From Pseudomonadota bacterium (GTDB taxonomy: Bacteria > Campylobacterota > Campylobacteria > Campylobacterales > Sulfurospirillaceae), in contig JAGDMU010000017.1 in the NCBI GenBank assembly GCA_017860615.1, positions 1-45,286 on the forward strand: 45,286 bases of DNA. The letters are read 5' to 3'. Below the pieces are notes generated by a model that was not told the DNA's origin, did not search any database, and was given only the letters and a program-made list of their open reading frames with translations. A program made the position numbers and the translations under genes. This document shows, piece by piece, positions 1 to 7,886 of the stretch (position 1 is its first letter; every line of letters starts with the position of its first letter).

Positions 1-130
1 TGAGATAGAGAAGATCAATGTGATCTCTAAAGAGAATGTTGGAAGTATTGACAATGTCTCTCAAGCTTCTGAACACCTTCATGTCATGACGGAAAATCTC
101 AACAACGAGCTGGGTAAGTTTAAGTCGTAA
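1..130 (+). CDS. methyl-accepting chemotaxis protein, 3' end only
   Basis: The reading frame from base 2 to the TAA at 128-130 encodes the last 42 residues of a chemotaxis receptor; the rest lies upstream of the window. The tail is 39/42 identical in protein to the end of the next gene (306-2186), including the final residues ELGKFKS, while the DNA is only about three quarters identical. The two are therefore tandem paralogues kept similar by selection on the protein. In the family this stretch is the C-terminal part of the cytoplasmic signalling coiled coil. Ligand specificity cannot be judged because the sensor domain is missing. Confidence 0.9.
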   Translation, partial: EIEKINVISKENVGSIDNVSQASEHLHVMTENLNNELGKFKS

Positions 131-153
131 CCACTTCATTATCCCCTTTTATA

Positions 154-180
154 CGCCAAGTAGTAAGAGACTACTTGGCG
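154..180 (+). terminator. stem-loop terminator after upstream MCP
   Basis: A perfect 11-bp inverted repeat (CGCCAAGTAGT at 154-164, its complement at 170-180, 5-nt loop) follows the stop at 128-130. Only a weak T-rich stretch follows the stem, so termination strength is uncertain. It separates the two tandem receptor genes, which are probably transcribed separately. Confidence 0.7.
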
Positions 181-265
181 CTTTATCTAATAGATCTTTC
201 CAAAAAATTTTTACCAAAGATGAATTTTTGTGCATAAAAGTTACACACTTGTAATGACATGGCGC

Positions 266-300
266 TATACTTTAACCTTGAATTTAACCTTTTCAAGGAG
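266..300 (+). promoter_or_regulatory. promoter -10 and ribosome-site hairpin of MCP gene
   Basis: A TATACT -10-like box lies at 266-271. Downstream, CCTTGAA (276-282) is perfectly complementary to TTCAAGG (292-298). The second arm contains most of the AAGGAG ribosome site of the receptor gene starting at 306. Folding would pair the Shine-Dalgarno bases, so translation could be modulated. Promoter assignment is tentative because no clear -35, sigma-28 or sigma-54 consensus is visible. Confidence 0.4.
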
Positions 301-305
301 CCTTT

Positions 306-2186
306 ATGTCGTTTAAAGCCAAGATCATCGTAACCATTTCACTCTTAATGTTTTTAAGTTTGAGTATCTTTAGTATGATTAGTTATTTTGATACGAAAAA
401 GAACAGCGTTATGCAAATTGAAACCACGTTGCATATGTCTTCGCAATCCTTAGCAGATTACATTGATCTGTGGATTAGTACCAAGAAAAATGGTGTTGAA
501 AGCACCGCGCGTTTTATGCAAGATATTGACTTGATGACACCCAATGATTTGATTGCAAAGCTGCAAGAGACAACCAAAGTGTTAGGGGCAATGGACTCTT
601 ATGTGGGTTTGGAAGATGGAAGTATGACGATGGGCTCAGGCTCTAAGCTTCCTGCTGGGTATGACCCAAGAATCCGTCCATGGTATGTCAAAGCCAAACA
701 GACAGGGCAGCTGGGCATTACCGATGTTTACATTGATGCGACGACCAATAAGCCTATTGTGACGGTTATGGCGCCTATTATAAGAGAAAAGGTATTGATA
801 GGTGTTTTTGGAGTTGACCTTAGTCTTGATGCACTAGTTAAAGCGATCAGCAATGTCAACTTTAACGGAGGTTACGGCATTTTGCTTGACAGCAAAGGCG
901 TGATGATCGCGCATCCTGATCAAAAACTTTTAGGAAAAGAGTTTAGTGTGATTGCCTCTGATGCCAGCAAAGAAGTGAGTGGTAAAAAAGATGGCATTGT
1001 TTACTTTACCGCACAAGGTGATGAAAAAATCTTTTCATTTAATACCGCGGTGGAGTCTTCGTGGAAGATGGGTGTTTTGTATGACAAAAACATTGCTTAC
1101 AGTTTTTTAACGAAACAGATGAGTGAGCTGTTTTTTGCAGGGTTTATGATGTTAGCCCTTTCTATCGGCATTATGGTTGTATTGATCAAAACACTGCTTC
1201 GTCCATTAAATACACTCAATGATGTTGTCCAAGAACTTTCAAGCTCAGAGGGCGATCTTCGCCAAAGGCTTGAAGCCTCTTCACACGATGAATTTGCATA
1301 CGTTTCGCGCAACATCAATAAATTTATTGAAAAATTGCATGAAATTGTGAAAAGATCAAAAGAGATTAGCAACGAAAACGCCTCTATCTCGGAAGAGCTT
1401 TCAAGGACGGCATCTGAGGTCGTACACAATGTGGAGAGTGAATCCAAGATTATGCACAATACCAAAGAAGAGGGTATCGCTTTGGTTCAAAGCCTTGAAA
1501 CCTCTGTGTTGAAAGCAAAAAATTCACAAGAGGCACTGAGTCGTACACAACATGACATCTCAGAAGTCAAAACCAAAGTCGAACAGCTTGAACATACCAT
1601 GCAAAGTACCGCAGCCAAAGAGCAAAGCTTGGCAGATAGACTTAACCATGTAAGCCATAATGCCAATGAAGTCAAAGATGTTTTAGGCGTTATTCGTGAT
1701 ATCGCCGATCAAACCAACTTACTAGCCCTTAATGCGGCGATTGAAGCAGCAAGGGCAGGGGAGCATGGACGTGGTTTTGCTGTCGTTGCGGATGAAGTGC
1801 GAAAGCTTGCAGAGCGTACTCAAAAAAGCTTAGTAGAGATTGATGCAACCATCAATGTTGTGGTTCAATCCATCATGGATGCTAACACGGACATCGCGCA
1901 TAATGCGCAAGAAGTTCAAGCGCTGGCTTCTATTACAGCAGAGCTTCAAGATGGCATGAATAATGTCTCAGAGATTATTCATGCTACCATTGATGAGAGT
2001 CATTATACGGTCAGCGATTTTATTGATACATCTTCTAAAATCAAGAAAATCGTTGATGAGATTGAAAAAATTCATGTTATCTCCAAAGAGAATGTGACCA
2101 GCATTGACAACGTTTCAAAAGCAAGTGAACATTTACATGTTATGACGGAAAACCTTAACAATGAACTGGGTAAATTTAAGTCATAA
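306..2186 (+). CDS. methyl-accepting chemotaxis protein with periplasmic Cache sensor
   Basis: This is a 626-residue transmembrane chemoreceptor. Order: TM1 at about 7-29, periplasmic dCache-like sensor at about 35-270, TM2 at about 272-296, HAMP linker at about 297-350, then the long cytoplasmic coiled coil. The highly conserved hairpin tip that contacts CheA and CheW lies at about 465-510 ([16 protein letters not shown] followed by [18 protein letters not shown]). No C-terminal CheR/CheB-docking pentapeptide is visible. The start is set by AAGGAG six bases upstream. It follows a paralogue whose C-terminus is nearly identical. By family the sensor binds a small molecule such as an amino or organic acid, but the ligand cannot be read from the sequence. 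Confidence 0.96.
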   Translation: MSFKAKIIVTISLLMFLSLSIFSMISYFDTKKNSVMQIETTLHMSSQSLADYIDLWISTKKNGVESTARFMQDIDLMTPNDLIAKLQETTKVLGAMDSYVGLEDGSMTMGSGSKLPAGYDPRIRPWYVKAKQTGQLGITDVYIDATTNKPIVTVMAPIIREKVLIGVFGVDLSLDALVKAISNVNFNGGYGILLDSKGVMIAHPDQKLLGKEFSVIASDASKEVSGKKDGIVYFTAQGDEKIFSFNTAVESSWKMGVLYDKNIAYSFLTKQMSELFFAGFMMLALSIGIMVVLIKTLLRPLNTLNDVVQELSSSEGDLRQRLEASSHDEFAYVSRNINKFIEKLHEIVKRSKEISNENASISEELSRTASEVVHNVESESKIMHNTKEEGIALVQSLETSVLKAKNSQEALSRTQHDISEVKTKVEQLEHTMQSTAAKEQSLADRLNHVSHNANEVKDVLGVIRDIADQTNLLALNAAIEAARAGEHGRGFAVVADEVRKLAERTQKSLVEIDATINVVVQSIMDANTDIAHNAQEVQALASITAELQDGMNNVSEIIHATIDESHYTVSDFIDTSSKIKKIVDEIEKIHVISKENVTSIDNVSKASEHLHVMTENLNNELGKFKS

Positions 2187-2205
2187 CAGCACCTCATATA
2201 TCTTG

Positions 2206-2242
2206 AAATTGCCCATGCAGTGTTACATCGCGTGGGCAATTT
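2206..2242 (+). terminator. stem-loop after MCP gene
   Basis: A 13-bp stem with one G-U pair (2206-2218 pairing with 2230-2242, 11-nt loop) lies 20 nt after the receptor stop and before thiE. No clear T-run follows. It probably ends the receptor transcript. Confidence 0.6.
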
Positions 2243-2291
2243 AAGCTTTGGGCTTGTACAATCTTTGTAAAAAATTATACAGAGAGTTTCC

Positions 2292-2918
2292 ATGTTAGAT
2301 AAATCCCTCCTCAAAGGACTTTATGTCCTCACCGACGCAACACTTACTCCAGAAGAGACAATGCTTGAACAAATAGAGCGCGTTTTAAAAAGCGGTGTCA
2401 AGGTCATTCAATACCGCGATAAAGAGGCTACAGATGAAGAAGCGGAAAAACAGTGTCTAAGACTTCAAGCTTTGTGCGACTACTACGAAGCGGTTTTTAT
2501 TATTGATGACAGACTTGGGCTTGCCCATCGAATCAATGCCGATGGTTTGCATGTGGGAGAAGATGATGTGAGTTATGAAGAAGCACGCGCACTTTTAGGG
2601 GCTGATAAAATCATCGGAGTTTCCTGTTATGGAAATATCGAACGTGCACAAAAGTATGCCAATTTAGGAGCAGACTATGTTGCATTTGGTTCATTTTTTC
2701 CTTCGCCTACCAAGCCTCATGCGAAAGTGGTTGAACCTGATGTCCTTAAAATCGCAAAAGAAACACTCAGTGTGCCCATTTGTGCTATTGGTGGCATTAG
2801 TGAGGAAAATATAGAGCTGCTTTCTTGTTACGATATTGCGATGTATTCGCTGATCAGTGCAGTGTATAAAGAGGATGCTATCGAGGAAAATTTAGAAAAA
2901 TTACACGCAAAAATTTAG
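2292..2918 (+). CDS. thiE: thiamine-phosphate synthase (ThiE family)
   Basis: A 208-residue TIM-barrel protein of the ThiE/TenI family. ThiE condenses HMP-diphosphate with the thiazole phosphate to thiamine phosphate in the cytoplasm. Visible signatures are QYRDK at 40-44 (pyrophosphate-binding Lys), FIIDDRLGLA at about 69-78, LHVGEDD at about 86-92, FGSFFPSPTK at about 131-140, and AIGGI in the phosphate-binding loop at about 166-170. Length and motifs fit a true ThiE; a TenI-type regulator is less likely because the catalytic-type motifs are intact. The start follows AGAGAG. No other thi genes are adjacent. The 3' end carries a short tandem duplication (2887-2929) whose second unit holds the stop codon. 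Confidence 0.88.
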   Translation: MLDKSLLKGLYVLTDATLTPEETMLEQIERVLKSGVKVIQYRDKEATDEEAEKQCLRLQALCDYYEAVFIIDDRLGLAHRINADGLHVGEDDVSYEEARALLGADKIIGVSCYGNIERAQKYANLGADYVAFGSFFPSPTKPHAKVVEPDVLKIAKETLSVPICAIGGISEENIELLSCYDIAMYSLISAVYKEDAIEENLEKLHAKI

Positions 2919-2929
2919 AAAATTACACG
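2887..2929 (+). repeat. imperfect 20-bp tandem duplication at thiE 3' end
   Basis: AAAATTTAGAAAAATTACACG at 2887-2907 is repeated with one base missing at about 2910-2929. The thiE stop codon lies in the second unit, so a slippage duplication may have reshaped the C-terminus. No function is evident. Confidence 0.7.
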
Positions 2930-2946
2930 TTACCAAAGGAGCGGGC

Positions 2947-3933
2947 ATGGTTCTAGAAAAGTTTGATGTCTCCATCACCAATGCGAGTAAAGGAATGGCG
3001 CTGATGCTCATCTTGTGGCATCACCTTTTCTATGAGAAGCCTGAATCTGGTTTTATCGTTTTTCAAACAGCGCTTTTGGCTAAAGTATGTGTGGGCATCT
3101 ACGTAGTATTGAGCGGATACGGTTTGGCAGAGTCTGTGAAGAAAAAAGGGCTTGAAGTAGGGGCTTTTTACAAACGGCGGTTACTCAAACTGTACATGAA
3201 TTACTGGCTGATCGCGCTTATTTTTGTGCCTTTTGGCGCATGGTTTATGGGCAGAACACTCTCTAGTGTGTATGGAGAGCATGTATTTCAAGGCTTTATC
3301 ATTCAAATGCTAGGGCTTCAGATGTTTACGTGGGTGAGTTATGGCTATAACGCTACGTGGTGGTTTATGAGCCTTATCATCGTGTTGTATGCGATTTTTC
3401 CCTTTGTTTATACACTCACAAAAAAGTTTAATCTTTGGTTTTTGGCTTTAACAGCACTCCTTTTGTTTGTTCCGATTCCTTTGGTCAATGACTGGATCTT
3501 TCCGTTTGCGGTGGGCGTGTATCTCTCGCAAAAAGATGGTTTTGTCAAAATGCTCATTTGGTTTGACAAGCAAGGCAAATGGCGCTTTTTAACACTGGTG
3601 GTTTTTACGGCATTTGTAGCGTGGTATAGGCAAAATGGCTGGCTTTTTGACAGTATCAGAGCAGACACATTTTTTGCGATTTTGCTCATTCTTTGGACAA
3701 CAGAATTGGTTGTTTTCTCTGCTTGGGCGAAGAAGGCATTTGAGTTTGTAGGCGTGCATTCGTTCAATATCTTTTTATTTCACACGTTTATTTACTACTA
3801 CTATTTTCCTGAGTTTATCTACAAATTTCACAATCCTGTATTGATTTTTGCAGTACTCTTAGGTGTTTGTTTGGTTATTTCTGTAGGGATTGAGAGTTTT
3901 AAAAAGAAGATAGGGTTTGATAAACTTATCTGA
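2947..3933 (+). CDS. acyltransferase 3 family membrane protein
   Basis: This 328-residue, strongly hydrophobic protein has about ten predicted membrane segments. Near the N-terminus it has a His-His pair (LWHHLFYEK, about 23-31), typical of the acyltransferase_3/OafA family that O-acylates surface glycans, lipids or peptidoglycan. A further family-like segment is FLFHTFIYYY near residue 280. The start is set by AGGAG closely upstream, 28 nt after thiE, so the two may be cotranscribed. The acceptor is unknown. A flippase-like role is an alternative for this fold family. Confidence 0.75.
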   Translation: MVLEKFDVSITNASKGMALMLILWHHLFYEKPESGFIVFQTALLAKVCVGIYVVLSGYGLAESVKKKGLEVGAFYKRRLLKLYMNYWLIALIFVPFGAWFMGRTLSSVYGEHVFQGFIIQMLGLQMFTWVSYGYNATWWFMSLIIVLYAIFPFVYTLTKKFNLWFLALTALLLFVPIPLVNDWIFPFAVGVYLSQKDGFVKMLIWFDKQGKWRFLTLVVFTAFVAWYRQNGWLFDSIRADTFFAILLILWTTELVVFSAWAKKAFEFVGVHSFNIFLFHTFIYYYYFPEFIYKFHNPVLIFAVLLGVCLVISVGIESFKKKIGFDKLI

Positions 3934-3940
3934 TAGATAA

Positions 3941-3969
3941 AGAGGATGCCCTAATTTAGGGCATCCTCT
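3941..3969. terminator. bidirectional terminator between convergent genes
   Basis: A perfect 14-bp inverted repeat (AGAGGATGCCCTAA at 3941-3954, complement at 3956-3969) lies between the acyltransferase gene and the convergent rubrerythrin-like gene. A-rich sequence upstream and T/A bases downstream allow it to work in both directions. Confidence 0.8.
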
Positions 3970-3974
3970 AAAGA

Positions 3975-4487
3975 CTATAACAACGCTGTTTTTTGCACAA
4001 ATTTAGAGCTAAGATGGTTAAACTCAGCGCTTTCCACCCAACTTTCAGGCGCACTCACATACTCGACCAAATTTTCCAAGAGAACATAATGCGCTCTCTC
4101 TTCCTCTGCTATGCGTAAAAAGGCCTGCTTTTGCTCACCTTCTTCAAGCATTAAAGCTTTTTCGGTATAAAATTTGTAACTACTTTCTTCAGAACGTAAA
4201 GCGCTTTTATAAAACTCTATCTGATCTTGGCTAAAGCTTGGTGTCTTATTCTCTTTTTGCATCTTTTCAAAGATGTTTTTAGTGTGTTTGAAAATATCAA
4301 CGCTCGGTTGTGTTGGGATGATCTGATTTTTACTCATTTTATCAAACACAATATAATGTTTTACCTCTTCATCGGCTAGCATTGTCAAAATGGACTTGAC
4401 CCCTGCATCATTGGTTTTAGATGCAAGTTCACGGTAGTATCGCTCTCCATCTTTTTCGACTTTCATTGCATATTCATAGACATTCAT
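3975..4487 (-). CDS. rubrerythrin-like ferritin-family diiron protein
   Basis: A 170-residue four-helix protein with the ferritin-like diiron pattern: EKDGERYY (about 11-18), DEEVKHY (about 39-45), SEESSYKFY (about 94-102) and EEERAHY (about 128-134). These supply the repeated E and ExxH ligands. It lacks the C-terminal rubredoxin Cys4 domain of classical rubrerythrin, so it is a rubrerythrin-like or erythrin protein. Family members reduce peroxide or handle iron in microaerophiles and anaerobes. The start follows AAAGGGGTGTACG. The upstream AT-rich region has a TATAAA -10-like box; no Fur or PerR site could be assigned with confidence. Confidence 0.85.
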   Translation of the reverse strand: MNVYEYAMKVEKDGERYYRELASKTNDAGVKSILTMLADEEVKHYIVFDKMSKNQIIPTQPSVDIFKHTKNIFEKMQKENKTPSFSQDQIEFYKSALRSEESSYKFYTEKALMLEEGEQKQAFLRIAEEERAHYVLLENLVEYVSAPESWVESAEFNHLSSKFVQKTALL

Positions 4488-4575
4488 CGTACACCCCTTT
4501 TATGATATTTCGATAAGATAAATCTACACTCATTTTATAAGAAATCTATGATAAAAATCTGATAAAGAATTGGGC

Positions 4576-5217
4576 TTAATCCAATATCAGTAACAAAACG
4601 ACAAAGAAGTGAAAAATAGACCCTCCCAGTACAAAAAAATGCCAAATGGTATGGCTGAAATGGAGCCCTTTCCAGACATAAAACACGATGCCAACCGTGT
4701 AAATAAGACCTCCACTCACCAGTAACGAGAGTGAAAGTGTATCAAGATGGGTGATCAGTGGCTCAATGGCACCTACCACCATCCATCCCATCAGTGCGTA
4801 CAAAGCCAAAGAGAGTTTTTGAAAACGCTGTGGGTAAAAAATCTTTAAGCTAATACCAAGTGCTGCAATAGCCCATGCAATGCCAAAGAGTACCCATCCC
4901 TCAGTCCCTTGAATACCCAGTAGACTGATGGGTGTATACGTTCCTGCAATGAGGATGTAGATAGCACAGTGGTCTACTTGGCGCAAAATGGATTTTATTT
5001 CAGGAATACGAATCGCATGGTAGAGTGTTGACGCGCCATACATCACCATCAGCGAAAGTCCGAAGACTAATGCGCTAGCGATTTTTGCCCCATCTCCACT
5101 TTGTCCTGCGAAAACGCATAAAAGGGTCAATGCACTCACACTTAGTAAAAGTCCAATACCATGAGTTATGCTATGCCAAAGCTCTTCAATCAAAGAGTAA
5201 GAATGTGATGTTTCGAT
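4576..5217 (-). CDS. PAQR / hemolysin III family membrane protein, apparent ATC start
   Basis: A seven-TM protein of the hemolysin III (YqfA/TrhA) branch of the PAQR family, linked to membrane lipid homeostasis. Conserved motifs are SITHGIG near the N-terminus, ASTLYHA, DHCAIYILIAGTYTP, and the C-terminal HTIWHFFVLGGSIFHF, which carries the metal-binding histidines. The usual start codons give TTG at 5193, but that has no ribosome site and cuts off the family-conserved YSLIEE. The frame stays open upstream. A strong AAGGAG (about 5223-5228) sits five bases before an ATC codon at 5215-5217, giving (M)ETSHSYSLIEELWHS. I therefore place the start at ATC. A G-to-C sequencing error or mutation is the alternative. 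Confidence 0.85.
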   Translation of the reverse strand: METSHSYSLIEELWHSITHGIGLLLSVSALTLLCVFAGQSGDGAKIASALVFGLSLMVMYGASTLYHAIRIPEIKSILRQVDHCAIYILIAGTYTPISLLGIQGTEGWVLFGIAWAIAALGISLKIFYPQRFQKLSLALYALMGWMVVGAIEPLITHLDTLSLSLLVSGGLIYTVGIVFYVWKGLHFSHTIWHFFVLGGSIFHFFVVLLLILD

Positions 5218-5309
5218 GGTGTCTCCTTTTCGTAGATTTTTGAGAGAAACCTTGTTTATTATACTGCGATTTTGCCGATTTAGTTACTAAAACCATTACG
5301 AGAAAAACA

Positions 5310-6302
5310 ATGCGCATAGAATCATCAAATCTTACCTTACTCCATTACCATGACGAGTTCCAAAATAGCATGAGCTTCTCTCAAACAACACAAGATGAAG
5401 TTCAAACGCTGACACGTTTTCAAGAGTCAGAAACACTCTCTTTGGTAGCACAAGGAACCATTCAGACCGAAGATGGAAAGACTATTAACCTTTCAATGCA
5501 AAATGAGATTTCTCGTTACGATAGCTATAAAATAGAGACGCGCCAAAGTTTAGCTTCGATGGTTGATCCTTTAGTCATTAACCTAGAGGGTGGATTGGTT
5601 CACGTGGATGAGAGCGAAACCTTTGGCTTTGATCTTAACAGCGATGGCGAAAAAGATGACATCTCTTTGTTAGGGAAAGGCAGTGGTTTTTTAGCGCTGG
5701 ATCGCAATGAAAATGGCATGATTGATGATGGTAGTGAACTCTTTGGAACGCAAAGTGGCGATGGCTTTTCTGATTTGGCTGCGTTTGATGAAGATGGTAA
5801 TGGCTGGATTGATGAAAACGATAGTGTGTTTTCGAAGCTTCAGATTTGGCAAAAAAGCGCAATGCAAGATCATCTAATAAGTCTTGATCAGGCTAAAGTA
5901 GGGGCATTGTTGCTCTTTAGTGTTGAATCTTCGTTTACCTTTAAAGAAGGTTCTGATACCAATGCAAAGCTTAAAGAGAGCAGTGTGGTACTTTTTGAAG
6001 ACGGTAGAACAGGGTGGATGTCGCATCTTGATTTTTCAGTAACACCTCCTGCAACAGGGCAAACATCAAATAGTACTACGGCACAGAGTGAAACAGGGGC
6101 TAAAATTTCCCTAAATCCGACCTTTTTATCCAAACTCAAATCGTCTACTGCTGAGGTCAATGAAAGTATTATTGATTCACTCAAAAGCAGACTTAAACTG
6201 CTTGAAGGTAGGCTCGCTAAAGCGTCAGACCCAACGGATAAAAATAGCATCATGATTCAAATTCTGAAAATTTCTATGCAAATCGCTCAATTGGGTGGGT
6301 AA
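5310..6302 (+). CDS. EF-hand-type calcium-binding protein, function unknown
   Basis: This 330-residue protein is acidic and Ser/Thr-rich, without a clear signal peptide or TM. The middle carries calcium-loop-like segments: DLNSDGEKDD (about 109-118), DRNENGMIDDGSELFG (about 131-146) and DEDGNGWIDEND (about 160-171). These resemble the EF-hand/dockerin-like loops found before cadherin- or RTX-type modules. The C-terminus (about 280-330) is helical, with heptad-like SLKSRLKLLEGRLAK. The N-terminal 90 residues match nothing I recognise. It stands alone, with its own SD-like GAGAAA, between two unrelated genes. Calcium binding is inferred from the loops only. Location and role are unknown. Confidence 0.7.
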   Translation: MRIESSNLTLLHYHDEFQNSMSFSQTTQDEVQTLTRFQESETLSLVAQGTIQTEDGKTINLSMQNEISRYDSYKIETRQSLASMVDPLVINLEGGLVHVDESETFGFDLNSDGEKDDISLLGKGSGFLALDRNENGMIDDGSELFGTQSGDGFSDLAAFDEDGNGWIDENDSVFSKLQIWQKSAMQDHLISLDQAKVGALLLFSVESSFTFKEGSDTNAKLKESSVVLFEDGRTGWMSHLDFSVTPPATGQTSNSTTAQSETGAKISLNPTFLSKLKSSTAEVNESIIDSLKSRLKLLEGRLAKASDPTDKNSIMIQILKISMQIAQLGG

Positions 6303-6360
6303 ACTAAGGCTTTTGGCAGTACAATTTCCTCAAATCTTTAACCCGTAAAAGGAGATTGTA

Positions 6361-6987
6361 ATGCTTGAACTTCAAACGATTGTGATGTTTGTGACCGCTT
6401 CAACGCTTTTAGCGCTCGCCCCTGGACCTGACATACTCTTTGTTTTAACCCAATCCATGACCAAAGGAAGCAGAGCTGGTATCGTGATAGCATTAGGACT
6501 TTGCAGTGGACTCATCTTTCACACAACAGCTGTTGCACTAGGCGTTGCCGTTATCTTTCAAACATCCATTCTCGCTTTTAGTATTCTTAAATTTGTGGGA
6601 GCTGCTTATCTTTTATACCTTGCTTTTATGGCGTTTAAAGATGCCAGCAAGAGTAAACTAGAGAGTGACAAAAGCCCACTTAGCTTTAAAGCACTTTACA
6701 AACGTGGTATTTTTATGAACATCACAAATCCAAAAGTCTCCATCTTTTTCTTAGCCTTCCTTCCTCAGTTTACCAACCCCGAAGTAGGCAATGTGACAGC
6801 GCAAATTTTTGTACTTGGAGCGTTGTTTATGGTAAGTGCCCTTGTTGTATTTACATTGGTTTCATTGCTGGCGGGTCGTGTGGGGGCATGGTTTTCTAAG
6901 ACACAAAATGGTGAGAAAATCCTCAACCGTATAGCGGGTACTGTTTTTGCAGGCTTGGCTATAAAACTAGCCCTAACATCTCGATGA
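6361..6987 (+). CDS. LysE/RhtB family amino-acid exporter
   Basis: A 208-residue inner-membrane protein with about six TM segments and the family signature APGPDILFVL (about 20-29) after an N-terminal helix. A conserved mid-region FMNITNPKVSIFFLAFLPQF lies at about 118-137. LysE/RhtB proteins export amino acids such as homoserine, threonine, lysine or leucine; the substrate cannot be told from sequence. The start follows AAGGAGATTGTA. Its TGA overlaps the ATG of a 30-codon ORF (6984-7076), which suggests translational coupling. Confidence 0.88.
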   Translation: MLELQTIVMFVTASTLLALAPGPDILFVLTQSMTKGSRAGIVIALGLCSGLIFHTTAVALGVAVIFQTSILAFSILKFVGAAYLLYLAFMAFKDASKSKLESDKSPLSFKALYKRGIFMNITNPKVSIFFLAFLPQFTNPEVGNVTAQIFVLGALFMVSALVVFTLVSLLAGRVGAWFSKTQNGEKILNRIAGTVFAGLAIKLALTSR

Positions 6988-7076
6988 AAAAGTCTCAACT
7001 TTTAGCCATCATTCTTGCACTTTTTTTTGGAGTGTTACTTATTGAAATCATTTTAGAAAATATTTTAGGCTCCTAA
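6984..7076 (+). CDS. 30-residue single-TM peptide coupled to LysE gene
   Basis: A short ORF begins with an ATG overlapping the LysE stop (ATGA at 6984-6987) and ends with TAA at 7074-7076. It encodes a basic start (MKKSQ), a hydrophobic stretch LLAIILALFFGVLLIEII and a short tail ENILGS, which is a typical single-pass small membrane protein. No homologue is recognised. The overlap and the clean hydrophobic span support translation, but chance cannot be excluded for so short a frame. It may be a small partner of the exporter. Confidence 0.5.
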   Translation: MKKSQLLAIILALFFGVLLIEIILENILGS

Positions 7077-7142
7077 AAAATATCATACGTTTGTGTGACA
7101 TAGCTGTTACGATAAGGTAAAAATTATGGTAATGGAGTATGT

Positions 7143-7886
7143 ATGAAAATAGGCCTTTTTATCCCCTGTTTTATGAATGAGCTATACCCTGAGGCTTCCA
7201 TGTCAACGCTTAAGGTACTGGAAAACTTGGGGTTAGATGTTGAGTATCCGCTGGAGCAAACCTGTTGTGGACAAGCCCAAGCCAATACAGGCTGTGCTAA
7301 AGAAACGGGTGTTCTTGCTGAACGCTTTTTTAAAATCTTCAAAGATTATGACTATATTGTTGCTCCTAGTGGAAGCTGTGTCAGTATGGTACGTCACAAT
7401 TATGCGCAGTTTTTAGAAGGTCGTGAGGGGTTTGAGCGTATGCGAAGCCATACGTATGAGCTTATCGAATTTTTGCACGACGTCATCAAACCAACGTCTA
7501 TGAATGCTACCTTTCGCCACAAAGTTGGTATTCACAACAGCTGTCATGCACATCGAGAACTTGGCATGGCAAGTATGAGTGAGAAGAACGTACCCGAGTT
7601 TTCCAAAATCAAAAACTTACTCGATAAAGTTGAAGGCATTAGCTACTCTGAGTTAACACGCAAAGATGAGTGCTGTGGTTTCGGTGGAACCTTTGCGATT
7701 ACCGAAGAGGCAATGAGTGTGGCTATGGGACGTGCACGTTTGCAAGATCATCTTGATGCTGGAAGCGAATACATCACGGGTGTCGATATGTCTTGTTTGA
7801 TGCACATGCAAGGCGTAATTGATCGTGAAAAAATGCCACTGAAGACGATTTATATTGCCCAAATCTTAGCAGGAGATGTCCAATGA
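7143..7886 (+). CDS. lutA: LutA/YkgE-type Fe-S oxidoreductase subunit
   Basis: A 247-residue protein with two CCG (cysteine-rich) domains: EQTCCGQAQANTGC (about 37-50) and a second site at DECCGFGGTFA (about 178-188), plus NSCHAHRE in the middle. This is the LutA/YkgE subunit of the three-part L-lactate dehydrogenase (LutABC, LldEFG), which oxidises L-lactate to pyruvate and feeds electrons to the respiratory chain. The start is set by ATGGAG five bases upstream. It overlaps lutB by 4 nt (ATGA). A promoter-like TACGATAAG lies about 30 nt upstream. Confidence 0.93.
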   Translation: MKIGLFIPCFMNELYPEASMSTLKVLENLGLDVEYPLEQTCCGQAQANTGCAKETGVLAERFFKIFKDYDYIVAPSGSCVSMVRHNYAQFLEGREGFERMRSHTYELIEFLHDVIKPTSMNATFRHKVGIHNSCHAHRELGMASMSEKNVPEFSKIKNLLDKVEGISYSELTRKDECCGFGGTFAITEEAMSVAMGRARLQDHLDAGSEYITGVDMSCLMHMQGVIDREKMPLKTIYIAQILAGDVQ

